Source: Chryseobacterium ureilyticum
Lineage (GTDB): Bacteria > Bacteroidota > Bacteroidia > Flavobacteriales > Weeksellaceae
Reading direction: 5' to 3'
Assembly (NCBI RefSeq): GCF_900156735.1
Contig: NZ_FTOL01000005.1
Location: forward strand, 186,001-250,000
DNA: 64,000 nucleotides
Position 1 is the first letter of the stretch, and each line of letters starts with the position of its first letter. A model generated the notes under the pieces. The model was not told the origin of the DNA, ran no database searches, and saw only the letters and a program-made list of their open reading frames with translations. Below are positions 1 through 9,773 of this stretch, piece by piece. Position numbers and translations under genes: made by a program.

Positions 1-2
1 CA

Positions 3-1211
3 GAAAGACTAGAAAATGTCTGTGTTAAAACTCCTTTGGCAATTAATAATAATCTGTCAACGGTTTATAATGCGAAAGTACACTTCAAAAGAGAAGACCT
101 TCAAAGGGTAAGATCTTATAAAATTCGTGGGGCATACAATAAAATGGCAACGATGTCGAAGGAAGAGCTTTCCAGAGGAATTGTTTGTGCCAGTGCAGGA
201 AATCATGCCCAAGGGGTTGCTTTTGCGTGCAATACCATGAAGATTAAAGGAACTATTTTCATGCCTTTGCCTACGCCGGGACAAAAACTGGAACAGGTAA
301 AAATGTTCGGTGGAGATTATATTGATATTGTTTTGCATGGAGATACTTTTGACGAAGCTAAAGATGCTGCGATGAGGTTTTGCAACGAGCAGAACGGAAT
401 GTTTATCCATCCTTTTGATGATCCCGCAATTATAGAAGGACAAGCTACGACAGCATTGGAAATCCTTGAACAGGCTGGTGAACCTATTGATTATCTTTTT
501 GTACCAATAGGCGGCGGTGGATTGGCTGCAGGTGTCTGTACTGTTTTTAAAGAGTTATCTCCCCAAACCAAAATTATTGGAGTAGAACCTTCAGCAGCTG
601 CAAGTATGAAAAAGGCATTGGAAGTAGGAAAACCTGTTCATCTTGAAAAGATCAGTCGTTTTGTAGATGGTGCAGCCGTACAGCAAGTGGGAAATCATAC
701 TTTTGAAATTTGTAAAGATATTTTGCATGACATGGCAGTAGTAGAAGAGGGGCTTGTATGTGAGACTATCCTTTCATTATATAATAAAGATGCCATTGTT
801 GTAGAACCGGCTGGTGCACTTTCTGTCGCTGTGCTGGAAAAATATAAAGAGCAGATAGAGGGAAAAAATGTAGTCTGCATCATCAGTGGAAGTAATAATG
901 ATATTACGAGAATGGAGGAGATCAAAGAAAAGGCTTTGCTCTATGCCAACTTAAAACATTATTTTCTGGTAAGGTTTCCGCAGCGTCCCGGAGCTTTAAA
1001 AAGCTTTGTTATGGATGTGTTGGGGCGTAATGATGATATTACTTTTTTTGAATACACCCAGAAAAATTCAAAAGAAAAGGGAATAGCAGTTGTAGGAATT
1101 GCTTTAAAACAAAAAGAAGATTTTACACCCTTGATGGATAAAATGAAGAAGTATGATTTCTTTGTCAATTACTTAAACAATGATCCTTCTTTGATGAATT
1201 TGCTGATCTAA
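3..1211 (+). CDS. ilvA: Threonine dehydratase (IlvA), 5' end outside window
   Basis: PLP enzyme that deaminates threonine to 2-oxobutyrate, the first step towards isoleucine. The frame is open back to the window edge and already reads RLENVCVKTPL, the usual N-terminal stretch of the family, so the gene starts upstream; a TTG at 36 is not the true start. Visible features are the PLP-lysine motif SYKIRGAY, the phosphate-binding glycine loop GGGGLAAG and a single C-terminal ACT-like regulatory segment (LVRFPQRPGALKSF). About 402 residues are visible, in line with the short one-ACT form found in Bacillus and Bacteroidota. It is probably the last gene of an isoleucine/valine cluster lying to the left, but this cannot be seen here. 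Confidence 0.93.
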   Translation, partial: ERLENVCVKTPLAINNNLSTVYNAKVHFKREDLQRVRSYKIRGAYNKMATMSKEELSRGIVCASAGNHAQGVAFACNTMKIKGTIFMPLPTPGQKLEQVKMFGGDYIDIVLHGDTFDEAKDAAMRFCNEQNGMFIHPFDDPAIIEGQATTALEILEQAGEPIDYLFVPIGGGGLAAGVCTVFKELSPQTKIIGVEPSAAASMKKALEVGKPVHLEKISRFVDGAAVQQVGNHTFEICKDILHDMAVVEEGLVCETILSLYNKDAIVVEPAGALSVAVLEKYKEQIEGKNVVCIISGSNNDITRMEEIKEKALLYANLKHYFLVRFPQRPGALKSFVMDVLGRNDDITFFEYTQKNSKEKGIAVVGIALKQKEDFTPLMDKMKKYDFFVNYLNNDPSLMNLLI

Positions 1212-1237
1212 TTAGAAATACACCCACATTTTTACTA

Positions 1238-1434
1238 GCCACGAATACACGAATAAAATTATGGATGTTATTAATCTATGTGGTTTAAAAAATAAGATTC
1301 TGTAGCTAGAAAGATGAAGTTTTAAATGGTTTATATGCTTTAAGTTTGGTATAAAAGCTAACACTATGTTGATTTTCATTTATGTAAGAAGAAAAATGAT
1401 CCTATTCAACTAAAAATATTCGTGCATTCGTGGC
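1238..1434. repeat. 197-bp intergenic segment bounded by 17-bp inverted repeats
   Basis: The left arm GCCACGAATACACGAAT (1238-1254) is the reverse complement, with one mismatch, of the right arm at 1418-1434. The same 17-mer forms the perfect inverted repeat at 8711-8752. The 163 bases between the arms are AT-rich with no ORF. The layout resembles a MITE-like element or a dispersed intergenic palindrome family; no clear target-site duplication is visible. Confidence 0.6.
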
Positions 1435-1444
1435 ATTATAAAAA

Positions 1445-1474
1445 AACTCCGGCTCACATTCGTGAGCCGGAGTT
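1445..1474 (-). terminator. Intrinsic terminator of the M28 peptidase operon
   Basis: Perfect 13-bp stem (1445-1457 with 1462-1474), 4-base loop ATTC. On the minus strand it is followed by a T-run (A-run 1441-1446 on plus) just after the peptidase stop codon. Confidence 0.85.
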
Positions 1475-1480
1475 AGTAGT

Positions 1481-2950
1481 TTATCTTTCAAGCGTAAAAT
1501 TCGAAATCACTTTCGGACGTTCAGTCTCGTTAGCAACTTTCCAGGATGTTCTGTACATCCATTCTGTCATTTTATACAGCTTTTTATAGTTGATGTTTTC
1601 AGATTCATCTTGTGGTGTATGATATTGGTCGTGTAGTACGCTGGTGAAAAATATTGCTGGAATTCCAACTTTAGCATACGGAAGATGATCACTTCTGAAA
1701 TAGAAATATTCAGCATGCTGTGGAGAATCCCAATCTTTCAGATACTTGAATTTTGTACTTTCATTATTAGCATCTTCAGCCATTTTTACCAATTCTTCAG
1801 AATTCTTATGAGGAGCGTTTCCACCTAATAAAGCGGCTTCATTATTATCATTTCTTCCGATCATATCTCCATTCAGGACAGCTACAATATTCTCTTTCGG
1901 TACTACAGGATGAGCGGCATGCCATCTTGATCCCAGTAAACCTCTTTCTTCAGCACCATGGAAGACAAACAGAATACTTCTCTTTGAAGGTTGTTTTTTG
2001 TAAGCTCTTGCCATTGCCAACATTGCTACACAAGTACTTGCGTTGTCATCAGCACCGTTATAAATGGTATCATTTTTTACAGGATGTCTGATCCCGTCAT
2101 GATCCTGATGTCCGCTTATAAGAACATATTCGTTTTTAAGCACAGGATCCGTACCTTCTATCTTTCCGATGATGTTTACAGAAGGATATTTGTAGGTTTC
2201 AGTAATGAGATTAAGAGAAACCTTCGGATTGTTTTTTACCCAATTTGCATTTTCTCTTTTGATCCAAAGTACAGGAATATTATTGGTGATTTTCTCTCTT
2301 AAGCCTTCTACGCCATAGCTTCCTCTGGTCATTTGGGGAAGTACCTCTACCCAGCTTTTGTCAGAAATATCATCGGTAATGAAAATAATTCCTTTTGCTC
2401 CCAGTTCACTGGCTTTGTTATAATATTTTGTTCTTACAAATCCAGGATATCTTCTTACAAAAAGGGTCATTTCCTTATCAATATTTTTATCCGAAGCATT
2501 TACAGCAAGAACCTTTCCTTTAATATTCAGTTTTGAAAGATCTTCGGGTTCAGCATTTCCTGCGTAGACAATATCTCCGTCCAGAGTAGAATTTACAGGC
2601 TCAGCAACAAGAAAATCCTTCCATAACTTTAGATTCTGATCTCCAATTTTTAAGGTGCTTTGTGGGATAACCTGATGTCTGTACATTTCAAAAAACTGAA
2701 AAAATGTACCATTATCACCCGCAGGTTTCATTCCTGCTTCTTTAGCTTTATCGGCAAGCCACATCGATACTTTTAATTCATCAAGTGTTCCTGCTTCACG
2801 ACCCCAGAACTGATCTGCGGCAAGTTCGTACATATCCTTTCTCAGATCTGTTTCCTTGATAGCAGAAACCAATGGCTTCTTATAGCTTTGAGCATTCCCG
2901 ATATTAAATAAAAGAAAACTCAATAGGGAAAAAACATAATTTTTATTCAT
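1481..2950 (-). CDS. M28 family metallopeptidase (secreted aminopeptidase type)
   Basis: Exported di-zinc peptidase of the M28 family, 489 residues. It has a signal peptide (residues 1-21, ending NIGNAQS), an inserted PA-like domain at roughly 110-240 and the catalytic domain at roughly 255-470. The zinc and catalytic residues are in place: His/Asp of SGHQDHDG, Asp of NGADDNAS, Glu pair of HGAEERG, Asp of NGDMIGR and the C-terminal His of HDQYHTPQD. It probably trims peptides in the periplasm or outside the cell. It lies 6 bases downstream of the small gene at 2957 and is the last gene of a three-gene reverse operon ending at the terminator 1445-1474. No T9SS sorting domain is present. Confidence 0.9.
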   Translation of the reverse strand: MNKNYVFSLLSFLLFNIGNAQSYKKPLVSAIKETDLRKDMYELAADQFWGREAGTLDELKVSMWLADKAKEAGMKPAGDNGTFFQFFEMYRHQVIPQSTLKIGDQNLKLWKDFLVAEPVNSTLDGDIVYAGNAEPEDLSKLNIKGKVLAVNASDKNIDKEMTLFVRRYPGFVRTKYYNKASELGAKGIIFITDDISDKSWVEVLPQMTRGSYGVEGLREKITNNIPVLWIKRENANWVKNNPKVSLNLITETYKYPSVNIIGKIEGTDPVLKNEYVLISGHQDHDGIRHPVKNDTIYNGADDNASTCVAMLAMARAYKKQPSKRSILFVFHGAEERGLLGSRWHAAHPVVPKENIVAVLNGDMIGRNDNNEAALLGGNAPHKNSEELVKMAEDANNESTKFKYLKDWDSPQHAEYFYFRSDHLPYAKVGIPAIFFTSVLHDQYHTPQDESENINYKKLYKMTEWMYRTSWKVANETERPKVISNFTLER

Positions 2951-2956
2951 AAGCTT

Positions 2957-3193
2957 TTAATTTAAGGTGCCCAGTTTATCAGCAAATTGTTTTGAAAACT
3001 CTTTTCTGTCTTCTTCCAGTTTTTCCGGATCAGCAGGTAAAATATAGGTGAATAGGATTTTATCCTCGTTATCTAAAAATATAATTTCTTTTTCCTCTCC
3101 GTTGATCATTTGTGAGAAAATCTCCCACATGGAAGTGTCTTTCAGTTTTAATAATTCAAAAAACGCTTCTGCTTTTATTTCTATTCTCTGCAT
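2957..3193 (-). CDS. Small conserved protein of unknown function (78 aa)
   Basis: Soluble, charged 78-residue protein with no signal peptide or membrane segment; I do not recognise a family. It is kept as real because it sits exactly between two co-directional genes (39 bases after the DUF5686 gene, 6 bases before the M28 peptidase) and has a normal ATG start and typical codon use. Its sequence alternates helix-like and strand-like stretches and carries a very acidic/basic C-terminal half (PEKLEEDRKEF). Translation is probably coupled to its neighbours. Confidence 0.7.
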   Translation of the reverse strand: MQRIEIKAEAFFELLKLKDTSMWEIFSQMINGEEKEIIFLDNEDKILFTYILPADPEKLEEDRKEFSKQFADKLGTLN

Positions 3194-3232
3194 GTTTATG
3201 ATAATATATTTTATGTGTGTAAAGATCGGAAT

Positions 3233-5629
3233 TTAAAATTCAAGGAACTTCAGCTTAAACTGAATAGCAAAATTCTCCTTGAAATGCGGCGTTGCATAAT
3301 AACCCACTCTGTAAAATAAGCCCAGATTGAAATAGCTGGATAGAAAATTATTCCATTCCAATCCAACTTCCTGATACAGGTGATCTAGCTTTCTGAACTT
3401 AAACTGGTGGTATTCCGGATGTTTCATATCTCCAATGGTTCCTCGCAATACAAAATCAAAGCTGGAAACATTGTGCCCGAAGCTTTTGAAATACCAGGGA
3501 AGTCTGTGTGTGAAATAATAGGCAACAAATTTATCATTATAATACTTTCCTCCTTCCAACGTAGCAAATCCAAGAAATGAAGTAAGGTTAAAATTAAAAT
3601 CTTTCCCGGGCGATGCAAGTCCGTTCATCGTAAAGTTCTTCCAGATAGGAGCTGCCCCCAAAACCATTCCTCCATAAAGCCTGAATCCGGTAGTCCCGAT
3701 CACGGTTTTGAAGTTGTGTACAAAAAGAGCATCAAAACGGGAATAATTAAAATCTCCACCTGCCATTTTGTAACTCTGCTCATAGTTGAAATACAATTCC
3801 GGATATTTCTGATCGATCAGAGATTTTCCCTGTGGGGTCATAATATTAGTAGAATTCGGGGAATATTTTAACGTAAATAATGTATTAAAGTTTTTAAATG
3901 AAGACCCACTATCCTTAAACTGGTAATCAAATTGAGCTTCCTCTGTATTTCTCCTTACCGCAAGAGCAAGGGTAAGCCCGTTCGTTACATCATTCAAATA
4001 AGAAAGTGAGGCACCTTTGAAATGAAAATACTTATCATTATTTAAATTATTCCCAAAGTTCATCATTCTCATTTTGAAATTCCAAAGTCTTCTGTAAAAC
4101 TCTCCGGATGCGGTAACATCATCATAAAAATCAAATCTGAAAAATGAATTTTTCTCCAAAGTCGTTTTTACATCAATTCCCATCCCGTATTTCCAGGTTC
4201 TGTCTTTCACACCGTAAGCGAAATAATAATCCGGAGAAATATAAGGATTGAAGTTTTCATTCACTTTAGCTTTTAAACCAAGTCTGAAACCTTCGTATGA
4301 GTTATAATTAACGACCTCATCCACTGCAAAATCTACAGATCCTACTCTTATTGCCCCATTGAGCAGACCGGAAATCATTTGAGCTTTACTGTCGATTTTA
4401 TATCTTTTACCAAGACTGTCAATCGTTTTGTAGGTATTTTGTTCTCTTTCTGTAAGCTGATCAGTTCTGTATTGATCCAGAGAATGTCCGTCAATATTCT
4501 TTACCGAAAAAGTATAGCCTTTAAAATCCTTGGCTTTTTCCTCAATAGGAGATTCAAAATCAAAGTATTTTGAGGTTAAATATGCATAAGTATTAAAATT
4601 CTTCTTGTCCTTTCTGTCGATGTGGTCTTTATCGCCCATAGCCATTTTACCCATTTTAAGCTTGGCTGTTTCATGAGCAAGGAACCATTTATTGCTATAA
4701 AATACCCAGGTACTTGTGATGATACCGTCATTTTTATTTTTACTGAAATTTTCAATCTTTTTGATTCCGTAGGTTTCAGTATCTACATAAATAGCACCAT
4801 TATACTTTCTCTTTCTGTCTGGCTTTTTATAATTTACCTCACGGAATCGGATCACAAAGTTTTTTCTGCCATCAAGCTCTATAGTATCCGAAAGAAAGAA
4901 TCTGTAAAGACCTCTGTTTTCTGGCTTTAACTGCTCAGGAACAACATCTCTGTTACTTTGCTGGAGAGCAATCATTTCATAAATCGGTTGTTTTAAACCG
5001 GAAATTCTGTTATCAAGAATATTGATCTTCTCTCCAAACTTTTTAGAATACAAAAACTCCTGTGCTCTTTCCCAAAGGAAGAGTTTGCTTTTTGCAAATA
5101 TCTTTCTTGCATTAATGTTACTCAATGAATCCTTTTCTCTCTTTTTCTTAAAAAGATTAAGTTCATCAAAATACTGGTTGAACTGGGTAAGGCTGTCTTC
5201 GTCAATATCCAAAGATACTTTCTCGTAAGATTTAAAAGAATAGGAGCCCAGACTTTTGGGAGAATTCTCGTTGAACAGCTTGTTGACTTTTTTCAGAATT
5301 TCCAAGGCACGCGGATCACTTTTATCCTCAATGACAATGGCATCAATAGCTGTAGTCTTTGAGGAATTTTTAAGAAGAGAAACCTCCATACTGCTTTCTA
5401 CAGTAGTTGTTTCCTTCTGATAAGAATTTGCTTCAATGTTGATGTTCTTGCAACCAGTCTGAAACTCTAAGACTCCCTGTGTATTGGTATAACCAAGAAT
5501 TTTGTCATCGCAGGAAATTTTTGCATTAGGTACAGGTTTTTGGCTGGAATCATCCACAACTTTAATTTTCAATTGCGAATAACCCAAAAAGAATATCAAA
5601 AAAAATAGTAATTGTAAACTCTTTTTCAT
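3233..5629 (-). CDS. DUF5686 / carboxypeptidase-regulatory-like outer-membrane protein
   Basis: 798-residue outer-membrane protein. It has a signal peptide (1-19), then a carboxypeptidase D regulatory-like beta-sandwich (about 20-100, VDDSSQKPVPNAKISC) of the type found at the front of Bacteroidota TonB-dependent receptors, followed by the long DUF5686 region whose C-terminal half is rich in alternating aromatic strands ending ...KLKFLEF, as in a beta-barrel with a terminal aromatic residue. There is no plug or TonB box. Function unknown; family members are common Bacteroidota envelope proteins. First gene of the operon with 2957 and 1481; a strong promoter lies at 5645-5674, giving a leader of only about 10 bases. 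Confidence 0.8.
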   Translation of the reverse strand: MKKSLQLLFFLIFFLGYSQLKIKVVDDSSQKPVPNAKISCDDKILGYTNTQGVLEFQTGCKNINIEANSYQKETTTVESSMEVSLLKNSSKTTAIDAIVIEDKSDPRALEILKKVNKLFNENSPKSLGSYSFKSYEKVSLDIDEDSLTQFNQYFDELNLFKKKREKDSLSNINARKIFAKSKLFLWERAQEFLYSKKFGEKINILDNRISGLKQPIYEMIALQQSNRDVVPEQLKPENRGLYRFFLSDTIELDGRKNFVIRFREVNYKKPDRKRKYNGAIYVDTETYGIKKIENFSKNKNDGIITSTWVFYSNKWFLAHETAKLKMGKMAMGDKDHIDRKDKKNFNTYAYLTSKYFDFESPIEEKAKDFKGYTFSVKNIDGHSLDQYRTDQLTEREQNTYKTIDSLGKRYKIDSKAQMISGLLNGAIRVGSVDFAVDEVVNYNSYEGFRLGLKAKVNENFNPYISPDYYFAYGVKDRTWKYGMGIDVKTTLEKNSFFRFDFYDDVTASGEFYRRLWNFKMRMMNFGNNLNNDKYFHFKGASLSYLNDVTNGLTLALAVRRNTEEAQFDYQFKDSGSSFKNFNTLFTLKYSPNSTNIMTPQGKSLIDQKYPELYFNYEQSYKMAGGDFNYSRFDALFVHNFKTVIGTTGFRLYGGMVLGAAPIWKNFTMNGLASPGKDFNFNLTSFLGFATLEGGKYYNDKFVAYYFTHRLPWYFKSFGHNVSSFDFVLRGTIGDMKHPEYHQFKFRKLDHLYQEVGLEWNNFLSSYFNLGLFYRVGYYATPHFKENFAIQFKLKFLEF

Positions 5630-5644
5630 CTAAAAAAACAATGT

Positions 5645-5674
5645 CAAAATTAATAATATTTATTGTTGTACAAA
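5645..5674 (-). promoter_or_regulatory. Bacteroidota sigma-A promoter of the DUF5686 operon
   Basis: On the minus strand: TTTG, 18 bases, TAATTTTG, an exact match to the Bacteroidota -33/-7 pattern. The -7 box ends 16 bases before the start codon at 5629. Confidence 0.65.
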
Positions 5675-5795
5675 AGTTTTTAACAGAGTATAACATTGAT
5701 TTAATCTAATGTAGAGATGGGTTTTTCTTGAAAAAGCTAAGATTGAATTCGAATACAGATATTCTTATTATAATTCTTGAAGTTTTCCAATAAAA

Positions 5796-5825
5796 AAACT
5801 CCTGAATGGATCAATTCAGGAGTTT
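5796..5825 (-). terminator. Intrinsic terminator of alaS
   Basis: Perfect 12-bp stem (5796-5807 with 5814-5825), 6-base loop, T-run on the minus strand, 20 bases beyond the alaS stop. Confidence 0.8.
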
Positions 5826-5845
5826 CTATATGTTTAAATAATGTA

Positions 5846-8449
5846 TTAAATATTTAAAGCCTTTTGATAAGCGTTTTCTAATCCGTCAAGGTTTTTACCA
5901 CCAGCAGTAGCAAAACCAGGATTTCCACCACCACCACCTTGGATTTCTTTAGCAAGATCTTTTACAATAGCTCCTGCCTGATAATCTGCTGCCAGATCAT
6001 CAGAAACTCCAACAGTGATCATTGGTTTACCGTCTGCATCAGAAAGAATAATCGTTACCGAAGTTGGGATCTCTCTCTTTAACTGGAATACAATATCCTT
6101 TACAGAACCAGCGTCTAAAGAAGTCTTTTTTACCAATAACTGCTTGTTACCTTTCTGCTCGTAAGCATTCTTCCAGTCACCGATTTCTCCTTTTGCTTTT
6201 TCTTTTTTAAGAGCATCTACTTCAGACTTTAATGAAGCATTTTCCTCGATTAGTTTTTCGATAGATCTTACAACATCTTTAGATTTTAATAGCTGTGAAA
6301 GCTCAATAATCTGCTTTTCAAGATTCTTGAAGTATTCTTCAGATTTGTCACCTGAAATTGCTTCAATTCTTCTGATTCCCGCTGCTGCAGAACCTTCAGA
6401 AGTAATTTTGAAATGACCGATTTCACTAGTGTTTTTTACGTGAGTTCCTCCACAAAGTTCCTTAGAGCTTCCAAACTGGATCATTCTCACATTGTCACCA
6501 TATTTTTCACCAAATAAAGCCATTGCTCCTTTCTCTAAAGCCTCAGCAATTGGAATGCTTCTGAATTCCTGTAATGCAATACTTTCTTTGATCTTGTGAT
6601 TTACTTTTTCTTCAATTAAAGAAATTTCTTCTTCTGTCATTTTATTAAAGTGAGAGAAGTCGAAACGTAAATAATCAGGACCTACATAAGAACCTTTTTG
6701 TTCTACGTGAGTCCCTAAAACATCTCTTAAAGCCTCATGTAGAAGGTGAGTCACAGAGTGGTTTGCCTGAGAATTTTTTCTATCTGTAGCATTTACTTTA
6801 GCATAGAAAACAGCTCCTGCATCTTTAGGAAGACCATTAATTAAAGAAATGATAAGACCATTTTCTTTTTTAGTTTCCAGTACTTCGAAGCTTTCAGTGG
6901 CATTTTCAAGAATACCTTTGTCTCCAACCTGTCCACCACCTTCAGGGTAGAATGGAGAGTTGCTTAGCACAACCTGATAAAATTCTCCGTCTTTATTTTC
7001 TACCTTTCTGTATCTTGTAATATAAGTTTCAGATTCGATTTGGTCATATCCAACGAAAGCTTCCGGTTTTTCTTCTAAAACAACCCAGTCATAAACTTTT
7101 TGAGCAGAATCAGATTTGGAACGTTGCTTTTGCTTTTCCATTTCAGCCTTGAATCCTTCCTCATCAATCGTTAACCCTTTTTCCTCAGCAATAATTCTTG
7201 TTAAGTCATCAGGGAAACCATAAGTATCATATAATTCGAAAACTTCTTCGCTTGGTAATACTTTTAAATTATCAGCAATCGTCTGTTGAATCAATTTTTC
7301 AACTCTGATCAATCCGTTTTCAATGGTTTTTAAGAATGAATCTTCTTCACTTTTGATAACTTCTGTTACCAAAGTTCCTTGCTTCTCAAGCTCAGGGAAG
7401 AATGCTCCCATTTGTTCCTGAAGAACAGCAACCAATTTGTAAAGGAAAGGTTCTTTCATATCCAAGAATCGATAAGAATAAGAAATTCCTCTTCTCAAAA
7501 TTCTTCTGATAACATAACCAGCTCCTCCGTTTGAAGGTAATTGTCCGTCTGCAATCGCAAAAGAAACCGCTCTGATATGATCAACTACCACACGGATAGC
7601 AATATCTTTTTCATCTTCTAAAATTCCGGTATATTTTTTCCCTGAAAGTTCTTCAACCTTAGAAATAAGAGGAGTGAAAACGTCGGTGTCATAGTTGGAA
7701 GACTTCCCTTGAAGCGCCATACAAAGACGTTCAAAGCCCATTCCGGTATCTACATGCTGAGCAGGTAGTTTTTCCAGAGAACCATCTGCTTTTCTGTTAA
7801 ATTCCATGAAAACGAGATTCCAAACTTCTACCACTTGAGGGTGATCATTGTTCACCAATTCCAAACCAGAAACTTTAGCTTTTTCTTCAGGAGTTCTTAA
7901 ATCGATATGAATTTCCGAACAAGGTCCACAAGGTCCGCTTGCACCCATTTCCCAGAAATTATCCTTCTTATTTCCGTTGATGATTCTGTCTTCAGAAATG
8001 TGAGATTTCCAGAAGTCAAAAGCATCCTGATCTCTGTTAAGGTTTTCAGATGTATCTCCTTCGAAAATCGTTACATATAAATTCTCCTTTGGAATTCCGT
8101 ATACTTCAGTCAATAATTCCCAGGCAAAAGCAATAGCCTCCTTTTTGAAGTAATCCCCGAAAGACCAGTTCCCCAACATTTCAAACATGGTATGGTGGTA
8201 AGTATCTCTACCTACATCATCCAAATCATTGTGTTTTCCAGAAACCCTAAGACACTTCTGTGTATCGGCAATTCTTGGGGCGGTAGGCGTTTTGTAGCCA
8301 AGGAAGAAATCCTTGAACTGCGTCATTCCTGAGTTGGAAAACATAAGGGTAGGGTCGTCTTTCAGCACAATAGGAGCTGAAGGAACGATAAGGTGTTCCT
8401 TACTTTTAAAATAGTCTAAAAATTTTTGACGTATCTCTTGTGATGTCAT
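5846..8449 (-). CDS. alaS: Alanyl-tRNA synthetase
   Basis: Charges tRNA-Ala. The 867-residue length is close to that of E. coli AlaS. In order: class II aminoacylation domain starting [13 protein letters not shown] with the [10 protein letters not shown] region, a tRNA-recognition domain, the editing domain with its zinc/active-site motif [12 protein letters not shown] and CGGTHV, a coiled-coil linker near residues 690-740, and the C-Ala/DHHA1 domain with [14 protein letters not shown]. The ATG at 8449 gives the standard start. It is transcribed alone with its own terminator. A possible -7 box (TAAATTTG, minus strand, plus-strand 8493-8500) lies upstream without a clear -33 element. Confidence 0.98.
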   Translation of the reverse strand: MTSQEIRQKFLDYFKSKEHLIVPSAPIVLKDDPTLMFSNSGMTQFKDFFLGYKTPTAPRIADTQKCLRVSGKHNDLDDVGRDTYHHTMFEMLGNWSFGDYFKKEAIAFAWELLTEVYGIPKENLYVTIFEGDTSENLNRDQDAFDFWKSHISEDRIINGNKKDNFWEMGASGPCGPCSEIHIDLRTPEEKAKVSGLELVNNDHPQVVEVWNLVFMEFNRKADGSLEKLPAQHVDTGMGFERLCMALQGKSSNYDTDVFTPLISKVEELSGKKYTGILEDEKDIAIRVVVDHIRAVSFAIADGQLPSNGGAGYVIRRILRRGISYSYRFLDMKEPFLYKLVAVLQEQMGAFFPELEKQGTLVTEVIKSEEDSFLKTIENGLIRVEKLIQQTIADNLKVLPSEEVFELYDTYGFPDDLTRIIAEEKGLTIDEEGFKAEMEKQKQRSKSDSAQKVYDWVVLEEKPEAFVGYDQIESETYITRYRKVENKDGEFYQVVLSNSPFYPEGGGQVGDKGILENATESFEVLETKKENGLIISLINGLPKDAGAVFYAKVNATDRKNSQANHSVTHLLHEALRDVLGTHVEQKGSYVGPDYLRFDFSHFNKMTEEEISLIEEKVNHKIKESIALQEFRSIPIAEALEKGAMALFGEKYGDNVRMIQFGSSKELCGGTHVKNTSEIGHFKITSEGSAAAGIRRIEAISGDKSEEYFKNLEKQIIELSQLLKSKDVVRSIEKLIEENASLKSEVDALKKEKAKGEIGDWKNAYEQKGNKQLLVKKTSLDAGSVKDIVFQLKREIPTSVTIILSDADGKPMITVGVSDDLAADYQAGAIVKDLAKEIQGGGGGNPGFATAGGKNLDGLENAYQKALNI

Positions 8450-8710
8450 AGTATTGCTTTTGCTTTTTTTAGTATCAAATTTTGATAAGATGCAAATTTA
8501 AGATTTTTAGGTGATTTAATATCTAATATTTGATATTTTCAAGGTGGATTTGTCAAATGTTAGACATAATAATTTATTACCACAAGGAATATATTGGCTG
8601 TATTTTTTTACAAATGCTAAGAGACAGAGTTTTTTTAAGGATCCTCTGCATATTGCAAGATATAAGGAAATCAAAGATTTCAGCTATAGAAAACCTTTCA
8701 TTATTTTTTC

Positions 8711-8752
8711 GCCACGAATGCACGAATCCTTTTTTATTCGTGCATTCGTGGC
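8711..8752. repeat. Perfect 17-bp inverted repeat (same family as 1238-1434)
   Basis: GCCACGAATGCACGAAT at 8711-8727 pairs perfectly with 8736-8752 across an 8-base loop. The arm is the same sequence, bar one base, as the arms bounding 1238-1434. It is not placed directly after either flanking gene, so it is not an obvious terminator. Confidence 0.75.
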
Positions 8753-8872
8753 TATATAAACTCGTGTACAATTTTATCGGATATAAAATTTGCACATTAA
8801 AAACATACATTCTATGTTAAAATTATTCGCGTCCTTTCGTTTTCCAACAAAAAACATTCACTCCATAATGTT

Positions 8873-8904
8873 TTTGCTTATTTCCATTTAACTTATTACC
8901 TTCG
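8873..8904 (+). promoter_or_regulatory. Probable promoter of the ECF sigma operon
   Basis: TTTG (8873-8876), 20 bases, TACCTTCG (8897-8904): one mismatch to TAnnTTTG. About 36 bases before the sigma-factor ATG. It looks like a housekeeping promoter rather than an ECF one. Confidence 0.5.
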
Positions 8905-8940
8905 TTTATATCAGAATAAGACAAAAAAGTCCACTCAATC

Positions 8941-9492
8941 ATGAAAAATGAAACCCTGAAAAGCTGGATAGAACAATACTCCGGACCTCTTTTGAAAAAG
9001 GCACTCTATCTGCTTTCTAACAAAGAAGATGCTCAGGACGTAGTTCAGGACGTTTTTATAGCTGCATTTTCCAATTACGAATCATTTGAAGGGAAAAGTC
9101 AACCGCTGACTTGGCTTATGGCTATTCTGAACAGAAAAATTGCTGACTTTTACCGTAAAAAATATAAATCAGAACCTAATATAAGGCTGGATCATTTTTT
9201 TGATGAAACAGGTTCGTGGAGAAATAATGATGTTCTGCAAGATTGGAATGTATCAGGAGAAGAAAATGAGCTTTTGGATAATACTGATTTTAATAAAACA
9301 TTAGAGGAATGTATTGAGAAATTACCTGCCAGATGGAAGATTTTGTTGAAAATGTATTACCTCGAAGAAAAAAAAGCAGCAGAAGTAAGTCAGGAATTAG
9401 ATGTTTCCGCGACTAATCTTTGGAAGGTTCTTCAACGGAGCCGGATGCAATTAAGAGAATGCCTGGAGTTTAATTGGTTTTCAAGAGTATAA
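8941..9492 (+). CDS. ECF-type RNA polymerase sigma factor
   Basis: 183-residue sigma-70 family protein of the extracytoplasmic-function group. Region 2 is at about 12-80 (NKEDAQDVVQDVFIAAFSNY, then QPLTWLMAILNRKIADFYRKK) and region 4 at about 125-175, with a helix-turn-helix ending SATNLWKVLQRSRMQLRECLE. The DHFFDETGSW linker and the SATNLW...RECLE...WF ending recall the sigma subfamily that pairs with small zinc anti-sigma factors. The next gene starts 2 bases after its stop and is exactly such an anti-sigma factor. Downstream genes (RclC-like protein and MsrAB) suggest that it senses oxidant damage in the envelope. Confidence 0.9.
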   Translation: MKNETLKSWIEQYSGPLLKKALYLLSNKEDAQDVVQDVFIAAFSNYESFEGKSQPLTWLMAILNRKIADFYRKKYKSEPNIRLDHFFDETGSWRNNDVLQDWNVSGEENELLDNTDFNKTLEECIEKLPARWKILLKMYYLEEKKAAEVSQELDVSATNLWKVLQRSRMQLRECLEFNWFSRV

Positions 9493-9494
9493 AA

Positions 9495-9764
9495 ATGATA
9501 AGAAAAATTCTACATATGTTGTTTTTGCCATGCAGTGAAGCCACTTTACTTATGGAAAAACGTAATGCACATTCCATTTCAGCTCAGGAAAACAGGAAGC
9601 TTAACAGGCATTTGATGATCTGCAAATGGTGTAAAATGTATAATGAGAAGCTTGCCGTTCTGGATAAAATTTTTGAAAAGACCTTTTCAGAAAAAGAAGC
9701 AAAAATTAATGAGTCTGAAATTCAGGATTTTAAAAATAAAATGTTCGATAAATTAAATTTTTAA
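9495..9764 (+). CDS. Zinc-binding anti-sigma factor (ZAS/zf-HC2-like)
   Basis: 89-residue cytoplasmic protein starting at the ATG 2 bases after the sigma stop; a longer frame from 9474 would overlap the sigma gene and is not preferred. The core is a His-x3-Cys-x2-Cys motif (HLMICKWC) preceded by CSEATLLMEKR, matching small zinc anti-sigma factors that hold their ECF partner until zinc-ligand cysteines are oxidised. No membrane segment is present, so the likely signal is intracellular oxidation rather than regulated proteolysis. Function follows from motif plus adjacency. Confidence 0.75.
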   Translation: MIRKILHMLFLPCSEATLLMEKRNAHSISAQENRKLNRHLMICKWCKMYNEKLAVLDKIFEKTFSEKEAKINESEIQDFKNKMFDKLNF

Positions 9765-9773
9765 TTAAATTTT

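Larger units (their letters stand above)
8450..8940. other. Gene-free intergenic region between alaS and the sigma factor gene
   Basis: About 490 bases between divergent genes. It holds a short dyad GAAATC-AAA-GATTTC (8667-8681), the perfect 17-bp inverted repeat at 8711-8752 and the sigma-gene promoter at 8873-8904. Open frames of up to about 96 codons run through it on both strands, but they cross the inverted repeat and show no recognisable protein signal, so no gene is called. Confidence 0.6.

Noticed and set aside
36..38. TTG at 36 as the start of ilvA
   Set aside because: The frame remains open to the window edge and the upstream residues match the family, so the gene is simply cut off.
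8530..8820. Overlapping open frames of 71-96 codons between alaS and the sigma gene
   Set aside because: They run through the 17-bp inverted repeat, overlap one another on both strands, and have no family signal or promoter arrangement.
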